Shown here piece by piece: positions 1 through 13,200 of a DNA stretch of 64,000 bases. The notes under the pieces are model-generated. The model was not told the origin of the DNA. It made no database searches and worked only from the letters and a program-made list of their open reading frames with translations. Numbering within the stretch: position 1 is the stretch's first letter; the number at the start of each line of letters is the position of its first letter. Source of the stretch: Thelephora terrestris (Eukaryota; Basidiomycota; Agaricomycetes; Thelephorales; Thelephoraceae); the NCBI GenBank assembly GCA_015956445.1, contig WIUZ02000001.1, positions 4,092,001 through 4,156,000 of the forward strand, read 5' to 3'. Made by a program: the position numbers and the translations under genes.

Positions 1-3000
1 GTGGAATACAACATGCCGGTGGACTCGCAGGCGTTTATGACGACTTGGAAGGGGAAACCGATTGATGGTACGCCTTCACCACCTCATGATGGGCCCCCAC
101 TGAACTCGTGTCCGGGACACAGCGATTGTCGAGAATGTTAGGGATGGTTCAACCGTTCGTGTGAGGTTATTCCTTTCGGATAACGAACATCAGTTTGTGA
201 ATGTCGCCATGGCGGGTGTGAGGACCCCTCGAGCGTCTAATAAGCAAGGGGAGCCTTCAGAGCAATGGGGGGAAGAGGTGATCCGCATACATATCGTTCC
301 TTTTGCAGGATGTTGACGCTTGATATCTGGGGACAGGCCAAATACTTTACAGAGTCGAGAATGCTTCAGCGCCTCGTTAAAGTGACGCTTCTCTCCCTCC
401 CACAATTGACCGCCACTCCATTCCAAGCTGGCTCATCAAGCGCGCCTCCTCCGGCAATGATCCTCATTGGCAACGGTATGTGATGTATCCTTCGCGAATT
501 CTGGTGATAGAGCGACCAATGACAACCGATTCACCGCAGTCATCCATCCTGTGGGAAACATTGCTGAACATCTCGTTGCTGCTGGTCTCGCCCGTGTCGT
601 TGACTGGCATGCAGGTATACTCGCAAGCTCGGGAGGGATGGAACGACTTCGCGCTGCTGAGAAGGCCGCAAAGGAGAAGAGACTCTATCTGTACGCGAAT
701 TTACCAACATCTGCTGCGTCCAAGACGAACGAACACTCCGCAGGCGGAAGCCCGAGGAACTTTGATGGGACGGTAATCAGGGTGTGGAGCGGAGACCAGT
801 TGAGTATCGTTGACAAGGAAGGGAAGGAGAGGAAGGTGCAGCTGAGTTCCACGAGAGCACCAAAGTGTGTGATCCCTCTTATCCTTTATCCCTATCTTTC
901 GTTGATTTCGTGACCCTTGTTCTCATCAGACAATCTGATCCAAAGCAGGCTCATTATGCCAACGAAGCCCGGGAGTTCCTGCGGAAGAAGCTGATCGGGA
1001 AACATGTCAAGGTCACGATTGACTTCATCCGACCTAAGGAGGGGGAGTTTGAGGAGAGGGAGTGTGCTACTGTACGATATGCGAACCATAATACGTGCGC
1101 CATCCCGTCTCGCGATTGTTTAAACCTTCGGGGGTCTGACTGTTCGCCTTGCATTTGCCAGAAATGTTGCCGAGCAACTGATAGACAAGGGTCTTGCCGG
1201 CGTGGTCAGGCATAAACGAGACGACGAGGACAGATCACCAGATTTCGACAAGCTTGTAGCGGCCGAACATGCGTAAGTCGCGTTTACTTATCTCGGGGCC
1301 TCCAGACGCTGAACCGGCATCTCGATTTTGTCACTTTCTGCTTAAAGTGCTGCGAGTGAACAGCGGGGAATTCATTCCCAGAAGGAGGTGCAACCACCGA
1401 AGCCGCCTTCAAATATCTCCGAGGTACGTCTTGGGTCCCGCGAAAGTTTGCTCGTATTGGTATTCAATGGGGTTTACTGTTTTCTAGTCAAGTCATCGGG
1501 CTACGTCATTTTTAAACAGCTTCAAACGACAGGGAAGAACACCCGGTGTCGTCGAATATGTTGCCGCTGGTTCACGATTCAAGTAAAAACAATCCACAAT
1601 TCGTTCAGAGACGAACTTTCTGACTGTATCACCCCACAGGGTCTTCTTACCGAGAGACAACCAAGTGCTCACACTCGTCCTTGGTGGTGAGTGACCCTCT
1701 TGTCGCGCTGTCAGCCCCAACGATTGTTGTTAACGAATGGCTGGACTGATTAGGCATTCGAGCGCCAAGAACCGCTCGAAACTCATCGGAGAAGGGTGAA
1801 CCATACGGCGTTGAAGCTGCTGAATTTGCTACTCGGAGATACATGCAACGGGACGTGGAGATCGAGATTGAGACTGTCGACAAGAGCGGAGGGTTCATTG
1901 GAACCCTGTGGCTAAATAAGAACGAGAATGCTGCCATTGCTCTTGTGCAGGAGGGGTTGGCGACGGTTCATTCGTATTCGGCGGATACGTTGTCGTGGGC
2001 GAGACAGCTGTACGCTGCTGAGGTGCGTGTCTTGTCCTTGTGACGCATTGTTTCCGGGTGTCGTTTGGTTTCGAAATTCCGTTGACGCTGGTCATTTTAT
2101 TCCCAGGCGGAGGCAAAGGAGAAGAAACTGAACGTGAGTGTTACACGCTGTCGCTGCTGCTCGCCAAGACGAGCATCGTGGAAGATGCAAACGTTAATGA
2201 TATACCTTCCAATCTTCCCCACACCTGGTTTTTCTTCATTTAGATCTGGAAAGATTACGACGAGGAGGCGGAGAAGGCAGTCCAACCAGTCGAAGAAGGG
2301 GATCCCACCGCCCTCAAGGCGGAATATATTGACGTTATCATCAGTGATACCCGGACGACGAACGGACTGGCATTTTCGGTGCAAATCCTGAATACGAAAG
2401 GTACCGCTATTTTCTGACCTACTTTCGACCGAGTGGAAGTCGAGAAGGTTCGAGCACTTGACAACCCCCTCGTTTTTCTGTAGAAATTGAATCTCTCGAG
2501 CAACTCGCGAAAGATCTCTCGTCGCACCACAGGACGGCCAGGCCAGCACCTGCTGGTTTTTCTCCTAAACCAGGAGACCTCGTGGCCGCCAAGTTTTCTG
2601 ACGGTGAATGGTACCGAGCCAAAGTCAGGAAATCTTCGGCAGTGAAGAAGGAGGCCCAAGTGACGTTCATCGACTATGGGAACCAAGATACTGTCGGATT
2701 CAAAGATATCAGGCCCTTGGAAGAGAAGTTCAGGTCGTTGCCGGGTCAAGCACACGATGCACGAATGAGGTTAGCAAACCCAGCGTTGGGAATTCTTCTT
2801 CAATGATGCATTGCGGGAGGCTGACGAGAATTTTTTTTACTCCTTTCCCGCCCTTTCCTTGTACCCCTGTCTACCCTTTGATATCTTTCTAGCTTTGTCA
2901 AACTGGTTGCGCCAGAGAGCGAATACTTCACCGAAGCCGTGGAACGATTCAAACAGCTCTGCGATGGCAGAAGGCTGATCGCCAACGTTGATCACAGGGA

Positions 3001-3238
3001 GGGTCCCCTGCTTCATCTCCGATTGATCGATTCGGCAAAGCCAGACGTTGCCAGCGATCCAAACGCGTGCATAAACCTTGACCTCGTTGCGGAAGGGTTG
3101 GCTTCGGTCGACAGGAAAGGGTGCAAGTACTTGAACGCCTATCCCGTCGTGGCCAAGAAGCTTCAGGAGGCGGTTAGTGAGGCCAAGAAGCAACGACAAG
3201 GGATGTTTGAGTTTGGAGATGTGGAGGAGGATGACTGA
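1..3238 (+). CDS. SND1: Tudor-SN / SND1 (p100) ribonuclease-like protein, 5' end outside window
   Basis: This is a multi-domain RNA-binding protein with staphylococcal-nuclease-like (SN) repeats and a Tudor domain; the family acts in RNA processing, silencing and stress granules. The window opens in the linker before SN2. The exon chain then gives SN2 ([12 protein letters not shown], then [12 protein letters not shown]), SN3 ([20 protein letters not shown]), SN4 ([16 protein letters not shown], then [20 protein letters not shown]), the Tudor core ([13 protein letters not shown] and [20 protein letters not shown] at about 2590-2740), and the split C-terminal SN5 ending [12 protein letters not shown] at the TGA 3236-3238. 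Introns are short, for example 68-122 and 278-336. Domain order and spacing match animal and fungal SND1. SN1 and the start codon lie upstream of base 1. I see no frame damage. The identification is very secure; some internal intron ends are approximate. Confidence 0.95.
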
Positions 3239-3824
3239 GGGTAGTTTTGTTTAGTGTTCTGTTGGTTGCCCCCTTTCTAGGTTGCCACACCGCCGAGCTC
3301 TAGCTTCGTGGCCATATCTAGCGAATGGAGCGGATGTTTCAGTCTCTTCGACCCCAGATGCGTTGCAGAGGGCAAGCTCTCAGATTTAAAACGTTCACGG
3401 GCGATGCGAACGCCACCCCAAGTTTCCGGGCATGACTCTCATGGTGATATACACACCCTCTCCTGCTTGTGGTGTATCAGAAAGGGCTGGCAAGGGTGAA
3501 ATGATCTGCATGGCAAACCCGGTGCATAGCAAAGGTATCTCAAGAACCATCCCCATGCGCGAGGCCTAGTTGGGCACTATTGAACCGAGGGACACCCGTT
3601 GATTGCTGGTCAACGAGGGTGCCAACGAACAACTCAATGCGTAGTCCGGCGTCGATACTAACCCACACCGGCCCTTTGTAGTGATTTGAGACGCTATATC
3701 GCACAGAACTAATGCCCAAAGATCTTGAACTAGTGACATTGGCCACCACCGATTGTGAGGCTGTGCACATTCCCCCAACTGTGCTAGAGGTGGCTGTGAT
3801 ATCTTCGTTGTCCTTGGATTCAAC
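3239..3824. other. Intergenic region between SND1 and the NLR gene
   Basis: About 585 bases that hold the 3' flank of SND1 and the presumed promoter of the NLR gene. I found no coding exon, RNA gene or repeat. A minus-strand open frame that begins over the NLR first exon and runs into this region is explained as a shadow. Confidence 0.5.
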
Positions 3825-6800
3825 ATGAACAACCCTTTCAGTCGAAAAAAGTCTTCCTCTGCGGCGAGACCGACGAAAAACGCCCCTCCTACTCCAGCGC
3901 CGCCGATTATTGAGCACTTTGAGCAGAAGCCTGCAAACATCCACCCCCGAGAGAAGGATCCCAGGGCGCCTATTCCTTCCTCGAGTGTCACCCCCTTATC
4001 CGTTGCTTCCCCGTCTTGTGACCCCAGGGATCTTGCGCTCGATGAAGGCGGATCGTCCAAGGAGTCACGTTGGAGGACGGCATATGGAGCGGCGAGGATC
4101 GCTGTCGATGTCGCTAACGCATCGTCTGATTTGTTTTTGCCGCTCAAGGCCGTTGTAGGTGCACTCTCGGTTCTCATAAAGAACTATGATGTGAGTCCCC
4201 CACAAACATCCTTCTTACCGTCCATTGAACGCCTCTTGCAGCAAACTGTCACCAATGCAGACCAGGTCAGGGACATCGAAGAAAGGGTACGGTCGCTTGG
4301 TGAGGTGCTCGCATCTCCGGTGGGTGACCAAGACAAAGAGGAAATGGCAAGAAGAGAGGCCCTTAGAAAGTTCGCACCGTCCTGTCCCAGAAACGCGAGG
4401 ACATGTCTAAATCAAATTCGTTCTTCGCAGGAAGTTGACTGATATCGTTGCCAAGCTCAAACCGTTGTCTGAGCACCACGGACTCGTGAAGTTCTTGAAG
4501 AACGTCGATCATGCCGCCGCATTGAATGGATTCATCCAAGACCTAGCTAACGCCATCACCGACTACCAGGTATGCAGTGGCAGTTGTATCTTACCAACCG
4601 TCTAACGTTTTGGATAGACGTCTATACAGCAAAGCATTTACAGGAACACTAAGAAAATCGATGAGCACATCGAAAACATTGTCGTAAGGCGATTTTCATT
4701 CTGACACTCAAGCGATTGGAAATTGAGGTCATCGACAGAGTGCCGTGGACCTTGAGTTGCTAGAAAAGCTAAACCCTGTACACAACGCGGGATACCAAGC
4801 CGGTCATCACGACGCGTGCCTTCGCGGGACCCGAGAGTCCATCCTCGATGAGATCATGCGATGGGCCAAAGATCCACAGGACAGACAGGTCTTCTGGCTC
4901 AATGGGCTGGCGGGGACAGGAAAGTCGACCATCGCCCAGACGTTTTCCGGAAAGATAGCGGAGACCGGCATTCTCGGTGCAAGCTTCTTCTGCTCTCGGG
5001 ATTACCTCGACCGGAAGGAACTCAAGAAGATCTTTCCCACAATCGCGTACCAACTTGCCTGCAGGTACCCCGCATTTCGCAGTCAGATCATTCAGGTCAT
5101 AAGGCGGGACCCTTCAATAGCACAAAATTCGCTCATTTCTCAATTCAAAGACTTGATCGTCAACCCCCTCTCATCTACCGACATTTCGTGTGTCATCGTC
5201 GTGGACGCCCTGGACGAGTGTGTCGACAATCAACCCGCTTCAGCGATCCTCTCCGTCCTCGGCCGTCTCGTAAATCACCTGTCATCGATCAAGTTTTTCA
5301 TCACTGGCAGACCGGAACCCCGCATTCGCACAGGATTTCGCCTCCCCCTGTTGGAACCGATCACCGAGGTCTTCTTGCTCCACGAGGTCGAGTCGTCCAC
5401 TATCAACGAGGACATACGATTGTACCTACAGGAGAGGCTGACCGCTGTTGCCAAGCAGAGGAGCCACTTCGATCTCTCCAACCCATGGCCCTCCGACGAA
5501 GACCTGACGATTCTCACGAAGAAGTCATCGGGGCTCTTCATTTTTGCCTCAACCCTCACTAGGTTCATCGGATCGGAGCATCACGAGCCCACCGAACGTC
5601 TCCGGCTTCTTCTCACCCCAACGGATAGTACGGTTCATGAGGGACGAGCGGGCATCGACCTACTGTACACCCAACTTTTGACGCATGCGTTTTCGGACGT
5701 CAAGGAGACCGACGTATTCGCAAATATGAGGAGGGTTTTAGGCGCAGTTATTCTGGCGTCCAACCCACTATCTCGGACGCAGATTTCAGGTATACTTGGC
5801 ATGGAATTATCTCTCGTCACGACGACCCTCCGACATCTTCACTCGGTCCTTCTCGTCCCCACCGAAGATTCCAAAGAAATTCGTGTCTTCCACAAATCAT
5901 TTCCAGACTTCCTGCAAGATCCTAGTCGCTGTTCCAACCCGAACTTCCACATCCGTTCTGATTACCATGATGATATGGCACTCGGTTGCTTGAAGTTGTT
6001 GAAGAGTTTGAAGCCGAACTCGTGCGACTTGCCAAAATTTGTGATGAATCGGGATGTCGCTAACCTTCCAGAACTTCTGGAGGATAAAGTGGGGAGCGCA
6101 TCGCGATACGCGTGCGCCCATTGGAGTACGCATGTCCGGTCGTCTCGAATCGCAGAATACCACGCCACTCGACTGATTGCATTTATGACCGACCTCTTCA
6201 AGAAGAATGCTATACCGTGGATCGAGGTCATGAGCCTTGAGAATCGTTTAGAAAGCGTGATTGATGGCATTTACGACCTTCTTAACTGGCTTGGAACGGT
6301 GGGTAGGGTTAAAGGCAGTCAATACGAGAATCTGACCCGGTCATTTTAGGTCAGGGCCAGTGACTCCACCTCCAAGCTGCGCGGCCTAGCAGAAGACTAC
6401 CTCCGTTTCACGATGCATTTCTTCCGCCCCATTCAGCAATCCGCACTGCACATATATCATTCTGCTTTACCCCTTTCGCCAAGGTCGTCGGTCTTCTTTC
6501 CCTCCATCCGATATCAGGATACGTTAGTCACAAGTTTTGACGGGCGTCCTTATGCTTGGGGAGCCGTTGTGCGGACTATCAGAAGAAATCCCGGAAGTTT
6601 CACGTACAATACCACGTTCGGCCACAGAATCGCAGCTGCCTGTGATAACAGCATGGTGGTCGTCTATGACTCTGTTACAGGCATGCTGGAGTTGTCTCTC
6701 AGCCCCGCAGAACCCGTCCACGCGATGGGGGGCTCCCCGGATGGTTCCGTGCTCTTCTGCAGACATCAAGGGCCCTCGGTAACCTTATGGGACATCCAGA

Positions 6801-8173
6801 CTGGCGGACTTATTCACACGTTCGTGCTGAGATCGGCGGTGGTGGATATCGCCATCTCCCTGAAGGGTCGCTACTTGGCCTACCGCTTGTCCGATGGCTC
6901 CGTCAAATTCTCAGAAATCGCGTACAAAACGGAAGGCGCTGCTATCAGGAGTGGTTCGCAGGTTGCCAACTTCTGTTGGATGGAGCCGGAAGAACAACTT
7001 GCCGTCGCGGAAGGAATGTCCGTACAGATATGGGACGTTGCCTCTGGAGAGGTCCTAAAAAGTTTCACGATGGGATACCCCGTATTTGGCATGGTCCATT
7101 CCCAGGAATCCAACCAGTTGGTCGTCGTTACTCGCTCCGGAGACGACAGCGCCGCAAAAACCATCAGTCCCTTGGGCGGTACATCTTCCGCCTGGTACTG
7201 GACTAAGCGAAAGCTCTCTCATTTCACCTTCTCTCACGCTACCAACGAACTTGTGTGTGGCGCAGAAGTCCCTACGCTGGAACTGTTTGACGTTTCCACT
7301 CTGCGTTGGAGGTGCTTCAAACACATGGCGATAACGGGGTTCGTTTCTCCCTTACCAAGTGGATTTGTGGCAGCAAGCGGCGTTGGCCCTGATATCCAAA
7401 TGTTGAGCTTGGACAAGAAATACACCTCTCAAATGGCTACGCAAGAGACGCTGTCAGCACCTCGTGTACACCCCGATGAGGGCAAAACCATTGCCGTTCT
7501 TCGACCTGGACTTAGCGTCATATTGGCAGAACCAACTACCACATCCGTGCTCCTCACAGTTCCTAGCAACGAACTCCCCAGAAGCCCCATTTTCGCTGGA
7601 ATTCTTTATCTAACCCTTGAAGACCGCACGGAATTTCTTCAATTCTGGATGATTGATAGGGAACACCTGGAGTTTTGCGACGAAGCCTCAAAGGGGGCCA
7701 TGGGAGTGAAGGGGTCACCTTTGGATATCTCACCTTTGGAAATCTCTAGGGCTTCATTGGGTATCCAACTTGTGACCTTCCATGACGCCGGGCACGAGAC
7801 TCGTCTCTGTGTGAGGAACGCGCAAAATGGACAATCCCAGGCGGAGAAATCCTTTAAGAAATCCCACCTCGCACAACTTCTTCGACTCAAATTCGAGTTG
7901 AAAGCCTTCGGAAAAAATAGCCTCATCCACTTCGATCATCCTCACACTCCCGACGTTTCCTGTCACAGGCAGCAACCTTTGGTTGTAGAGTCGCCCGACG
8001 GACTATATCATGTGGAGGACAATATGGAGTGGGTCGTTCGTGGCTCAAAAAGGGTTTTATGGATTCCTCCAGGATATGTCAGGTCAAGCCAGCCTAGTTA
8101 TTGTTGGACAGAGTCCACGCTTATCATGTATGGCCAAGACGGAACGTTGAGGATTTTGAGGTTTTGTTCATGA
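3825..8173 (+). CDS. NLR-type STAND protein: helical N-terminus, NACHT, degenerate WD-type propeller
   Basis: Six exons (3825-4190, 4242-4369, 4431-4569, 4618-4683, 4739-6298, 6350-8173) join in frame to about 1,360 residues. Residues 1-80 are proline- and serine-rich linker. Residues about 85-270 are helical and include VVGALSVLIKNYDQTV, resembling the four-helix bundle of MLKL/HeLo-like domains. A NACHT domain follows at about 320-500, with Walker A GLAGTGKST, Walker B CVIVVDALDEC and sensor-like FFITGRPEPRIR. Winged-helix and helical parts follow (VFHKSFPDFL, a hallmark of agaric NLRs). The junction FFRPIQQSALHIYHSALPLS leads into a C-terminal domain with WD-like blades (VTLWDIQTGGLIHTF, VQIWDVASGEVLKSF). 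Fungal proteins of this design are thought to sense non-self or damage and trigger cell death. The gene looks intact. The N-terminal assignment is inference; NACHT is certain. Confidence 0.9.
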
Positions 8174-8624
8174 TGTCTACTTGTGAAAATACATGTAACA
8201 TATCCGTTGTCGACCAGGCAATTTGACTCCATGCTCCCAGCCCATCGAACTGCTTGAGAAAACTTCTTTCAGATCCCATGGTGATAGTCATGCAAACCTC
8301 GCCGATTAATACCATAGACGAGTCTAAGCTTCAACGACAATTCATTCGCCAGAGTCAAGTGGTGACCGGTGACAGGCTCTTTCGCTCGCTAGGCATGGTG
8401 TATCACGCCCAGGTGCTGATAGATGTAATTGCTTTCCGTGTTCCACTCAAGCGCATGCGGTTCTGCCCGTTGGTTACAAGGAGTTGGCGGAGGAACTGAC
8501 GAAAGTGGCACTTCGAAAACATCTTGTTCGGAGGCGAAGATCGCCACTAGTATCGAGCACGTGCAAATAACTGGGCGACTCAAGGCTTAGGTCAAGCCTC
8601 CGTAACCTACTCACTGAACTCACC
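8174..8624. other. Intergenic region between NLR and GT49 genes
   Basis: About 450 bases downstream of the NLR stop and upstream of the glycosyltransferase start. No exon, repeat or RNA gene could be supported; it presumably carries the terminator of the first gene and the promoter of the second. Confidence 0.4.
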
Positions 8625-10077
8625 ATGATCCCCCTTGAACCACTCGGAGATTCTCCTCGGCTTCCATATCCTGCACTCCACTCTTCCGGGTCGTTTGGCC
8701 TCTCAGCCTCGGGCCGCCTGCAGACTCACCTCTCCTCATTTAACTCTGAACAGCGACTTCGAAGCTTACCCACAGTAACTGAAGACTTGCAAAAACAGGC
8801 CGCTAAAGGTTCCCATGACCCTAACGATGGAATAGACGATGACGATAACAGGCAAACCGCAATCAAACAACGCTTTCTGTGGCTCGCGAGGGCGTTCGTG
8901 TGGTTTTCTGCTCTGTACTTTCCCATCTCGGTCCTTGGAAATCACTTGCGCCGTACGTCAGTAAACCAACTCGGTGGGGACCACGAATCAGGTCCGCGCG
9001 ACTGTCGGAAGCACCGAGTTAAAACTAAATGACTGGTGTGGCTAGGCTACCTACCTTCTCTATGGGAAAACGAGCGGCTCTTGTCAAAGATAACCACCCT
9101 CGACCTCCAACCCTCACGATTCCGCTACTTTGCTTTTGACGGCTTCTACAACTCGCACGATCTGACTGCCTGTTTCTGGTTTAATCTTGCGAACTTCGAT
9201 GCCAATTCGATGTGGCTATTGGAATGGCCAGGTGAAATCGTGCAGTTCGAAGTTCATGAGCTTCCCAGCTGACCCGATCTCAACCAGGTCCGATATCACT
9301 GATACTCTCCGTAGACACTTCACATGACCTGGACGTCGCTCAACTCTCATTGCAGCGGCTGATGGAAGCTCCCTCGAACGGCCCTCCTTCAGACCGAGCA
9401 ATTTCGTATCTCATCTACCTGAAGGGCTCCGCTGGAGACCAACCAAACGCTTACCTGAACTTTGCTCGTCTGGGCTCTCAAACAAAACACGTCGTTTTGT
9501 TCCCAAAACTTCTGCCGGAACTGCGTCCTGCGCTCACTTACTCGCATTTCTTCAACTCCACTCACCTGAACTCTCGTGACACCCCCGTCGTGCTGACCGC
9601 AGGTCGGAAATACTCTGGGTTTCCCTTCTCTCCTTTCAGTCCCCTCATGGTTCAGCGCGACGATACGACGTGGTGTGACGAGCGATTTGATTTCCTTGAA
9701 TCTCCTTCTGTAGCTTGGGAAGAGTGTCTTTGGCAGTTCTGGATTACGAAACATGGAGGGCTCCAGTCGGTCATCTCAAAGGATGCTTGGAAAGCAACCC
9801 GGAACTCGAGTCGGGCAACGGTCAGTTTTCTTCAGTCCTTGAAAACCTCTCCTGAGTTCATCCTCCGCAGCCCGTATTCGAGGAGAGACTACGTAGCCAT
9901 TTCCGCGACGAGATTTGTTTGCTGGTCACCCGAAATACCCTTGCTCTCATTCATAGCCTCGACGATCGTGAAGGTCCCCCTAGCCAGCAACAGCTACAGC
10001 CAGTTCCCGAAAAATACGCGAAGCAAAGGAAGTGGTTGAAGAAACACTGTCGCCAACTCAAAGTCAAAGGCCTCTAG
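8625..10077 (+). CDS. Fungal glycosyltransferase family 49-like protein (type II membrane)
   Basis: Exon joining gives a type II membrane protein. A serine-rich cytoplasmic N-terminus is followed by a membrane segment near residues 85-105 (WLARAFVWFSALYFPISVL) and then a lumenal catalytic region. GT49-like signatures appear in order: TACFWFNLANFDANSMWLLE joined over an intron (9231-9290) to WPGPISLILSVDT; the LNFARLGSQTKHVVLFPKLL block; PFSPLMVQRDDTTWCDERF; and WEECLWQFWI. After an intron at about 9821-9870 the last exon runs PVFEERLRSHFRDEICLLV to KKHCRQLKVKGL and stops at 10075-10077. GT49 includes the glucuronyl/xylosyltransferase half of animal LARGE, but the substrate of the fungal members is not known to me. 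The C-terminus is convergent with the next gene, about 170 bases away. The exon 1-2 junction (8952/9046) is the least certain. Confidence 0.72.
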
Positions 10078-10244
10078 TCCATCAGAGCGACACCAGTTGC
10101 TTTCGTACGTGCAATTTGGTACCTACAGAGCCTGTTAGGATTATCAAGATATAGATGTATTAGTTGCAAAGCTACTGCAACGCGGAATGCATAATGTTGT
10201 CAAATAGGTTGTGATACATGATAGAACAATACCGGGACAAGCAG

Positions 10245-13200
10245 TTACACCTCATTAGCTTCCATCATCCTCGCCTCTTCCTCTTCATCGCTGGGTTCTT
10301 CGTCTTGGTATGCCTGCCAGATCAAATCTTCGTCTTCCGGCATATCCGCCACGAGCTGCAACATGTCCCTGGCCATATCTTCAAGAGGCAAAGAAAAATA
10401 CATAAGCCGCCGGAACTTGCCAACTTTTCCAGATCGGGACTCACTCGAGCTTATTATCCTCCCTAACACTTTCTCAGCTTCCTCCGGCACGTTCTTGAGG
10501 TCTGGAGCAAAGGACAGCCTTCCGAACGTAACGTTGAACATGTGGTCTATAGCAGCCGGCGGCGGGGCGGCTCGGATCTTTCGTTTCAGATCAAACGGAG
10601 GTTGGGGGTGATTCGCGAACAGGAGGTAGTGAAAGACGAAGAGGGTTCTGCTCAAGGCCCGACTCGTGGTGTTTATCAGCTCGTTAGAGACGATCGTCCG
10701 TGGGTCGTCTTCCCAAATGAGGCTGGTGAGATGGTGCATGCGGGAAATGAGAGCGTTCGTGAGCGTGTCGGAGGAGAGTAAGACCGCCCTGGCTTCTTCA
10801 TGAGCGACCGCAAGCGAGGCGATGACGGTAACGATTCCGTTCCTCGCGCGCTCAGCCTGAATATACGTACAAAGATGTGAGAGTTTGTGGCGTTTAAAGA
10901 CTGAAACGGGACTTACATCTTCCGTGTCTCTGGTGTGATCCCCGAGATGGAGGCACAGACATTCCAAATGGGGGAGCTTGGCGTCCTCACGAACGATCTC
11001 GACGTCCGGGTCGGCCGCCACGTCCAGATCCCCGCCCTGTGACGGGGTTAGGTTGGTCCCAGGCACGGACAGAAACCGTTTGCACAGTTCTTTCCCTGGG
11101 TGTGACAAGCACAAAAGGTTGTTGCGTATGACCGTCAAAAAACTCTAGCGATGAATTGAGTGAACGCTGAAACTCACTGCTTGTAAACAGAGCCAAAGCC
11201 CGTAACGCTTCATATAGGAACCAACTTGGCTGCCTCGGGTCCACTAGGGTGTCCAACACGCCCTCTGCTGAAATAATGTCCGCGAGCCTGAGCACATTTA
11301 GCCCGATACGTTCCCGGAAACACGGAAACGGATCTACCTGGACTCAAGATTTCCCGGCGCACCCCAACAAAGCGCCTCAAGCAGCCCCAACGCTTCCTTA
11401 CCCAAACCTGCCTCTTTCTCTTCCATCTCCCTCGGTTTGGCCCTCACCAAACTTTTAGGAGGGAGCGCCGAGTGAGGAGGGATGAAGTGCGTTCGGATGA
11501 CGTCACGGAGGACCGATGTGATCGTGACCTGGTTGGCGTGCGCGTTCGTCGTCGCGGTGGGGCTCGAACCGTTCCCGCTGTCCGCTTCTGACAGGAGTGC
11601 ACCGCAAAAATGAGGAATAAAAATACCAAGGTTCCTAGGAGGCTAAAAATGGCCGCTAACACGTCGAACTGCAAACGACCTTAAAAATCAATTCATACGA
11701 AAGAATGAGGAACAGAACCAATAGACAACGAACTGACCGACTTTAGCTTTTCCACCACGTAAGCGATCCTCGTCAGAGAGTTTGCGACCCTCCTGTAATG
11801 TTGATCGATCGAGACGATGTCAAACGAGGCTAAACCGTTCAGCACATTCCAAAGCTCCATGGCCGATGCTTTGAACGTCAGCCTATCTTCCTGGGACATT
11901 TCCTCAGGCAATTCAAGGGCCATGAGAAGTTGAACGGTAGTCTTGCTCGTCGAAGCCCGTGTGTGCGTGAATATCCTGTGGTGAAGCTGAGCGGATGGGT
12001 GAGCATCGTCTCTCAACCGAGAACCCAGGAACCACCCACCTCTCCGGTCAACGATAACGGCACAAACTCCTCTCCTTCACTCTCCCCATCCTCACGTCCG
12101 TCCAGATCCATAAACCCAAGCTCACCGGCGTCGCCAAACTGCGACGCCAGCGGGCTACTCCCAACTCCAAGTTGCGTCCCCACAGACTTCGGCGTAATAG
12201 GCGGTCGAGCTTGCGTAAACTTAGGGAACAGCGACTTGACCGGTGACACCACCATCTGCACCATATCGTCCTCCTCGATCGGTTCGACAGCCCTTTCCTT
12301 CCCCTTCCACTTCCTACCTCCAGGACTTCCATCGCCATTGACGCCAGAGCCCCACTCACCCTCGGCCTCAGCGCGACCGTTCGCGCTCGACGAGGGTGGG
12401 AAAGGCACAGGCATGTGCTTCGTGATTCCCTTACCCGGGGATTTCTTCGGCGACGTCTCGAACGCGTTCTTAAACCCTGGGAGGGCCATCTTAGACATCG
12501 GGCGCGATTGAGACCTCTTCGGGCTGTTTGGACCAACCATCGACCCAGGAGATAGGAAATCCCCGATCCGCGATTTCGTCGGTGTTTTGTTAAGATTCGG
12601 AACAGGAGTCTTGCCCCAAGGCGTGGACGGAAACTCGGAGCTCCCACCGGTAAACCTGTCTTTCGTGCCATTGGAAGGGGCTGGTTTGTTGCGGTTCCTT
12701 CCTGAGTAGGACGGCTTCCGTAGGGAGGCCTCTATCTCGTGTTGCTGTGGAGAGTGGACGAGGTTGTGAGTCAAGCGTGAACCAGCATAGTCATCCAAAG
12801 CACAACGTACCTTGAAGGTAAACTGGGTCTTTATCCTTTCGATCTCCTCTCGAGTGTCTTTCTGGATTTGTGCTTGGGCAGCCTCCGCGGCTTCCTTGGC
12901 AGCTTTCAAACGTTTCACGCTCACGGTATGTTCCTCCGTCAACTATACAACCGAAGCGTGAGCCCAGGTCTACTCCACAGAAGGGAGGGGGGATTACACT
13001 TGAAGCTCAACACACACCTTTTCCATTCGCTTGCGCAAGATGCTGACTTCGCCCAGATTCTGGAACCTCGCGTCCTGTTCCTCCTTGAAAGCCTTCTGCA
13101 TCGACTCTTGCTGGCTGTTCATCTATGCACACCATCAACAAGCAGAGATATTTACATTTAGCGATAGAGATAAAAAGATAACAGTTTTCACGTCCACGAA

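Noticed and set aside
3540-4177. Long minus-strand open frame of about 200 codons over the NLR first exon
   Set aside because: It is antisense to a well-supported exon chain, shows no motif and no splice-linked continuation.
12048-12671. Second minus-strand open frame, Arg-rich, inside the ATRIP-like gene
   Set aside because: It overlaps the ALPGFKNAFE-containing frame, which joins its neighbouring exons; the Arg-rich frame does not.
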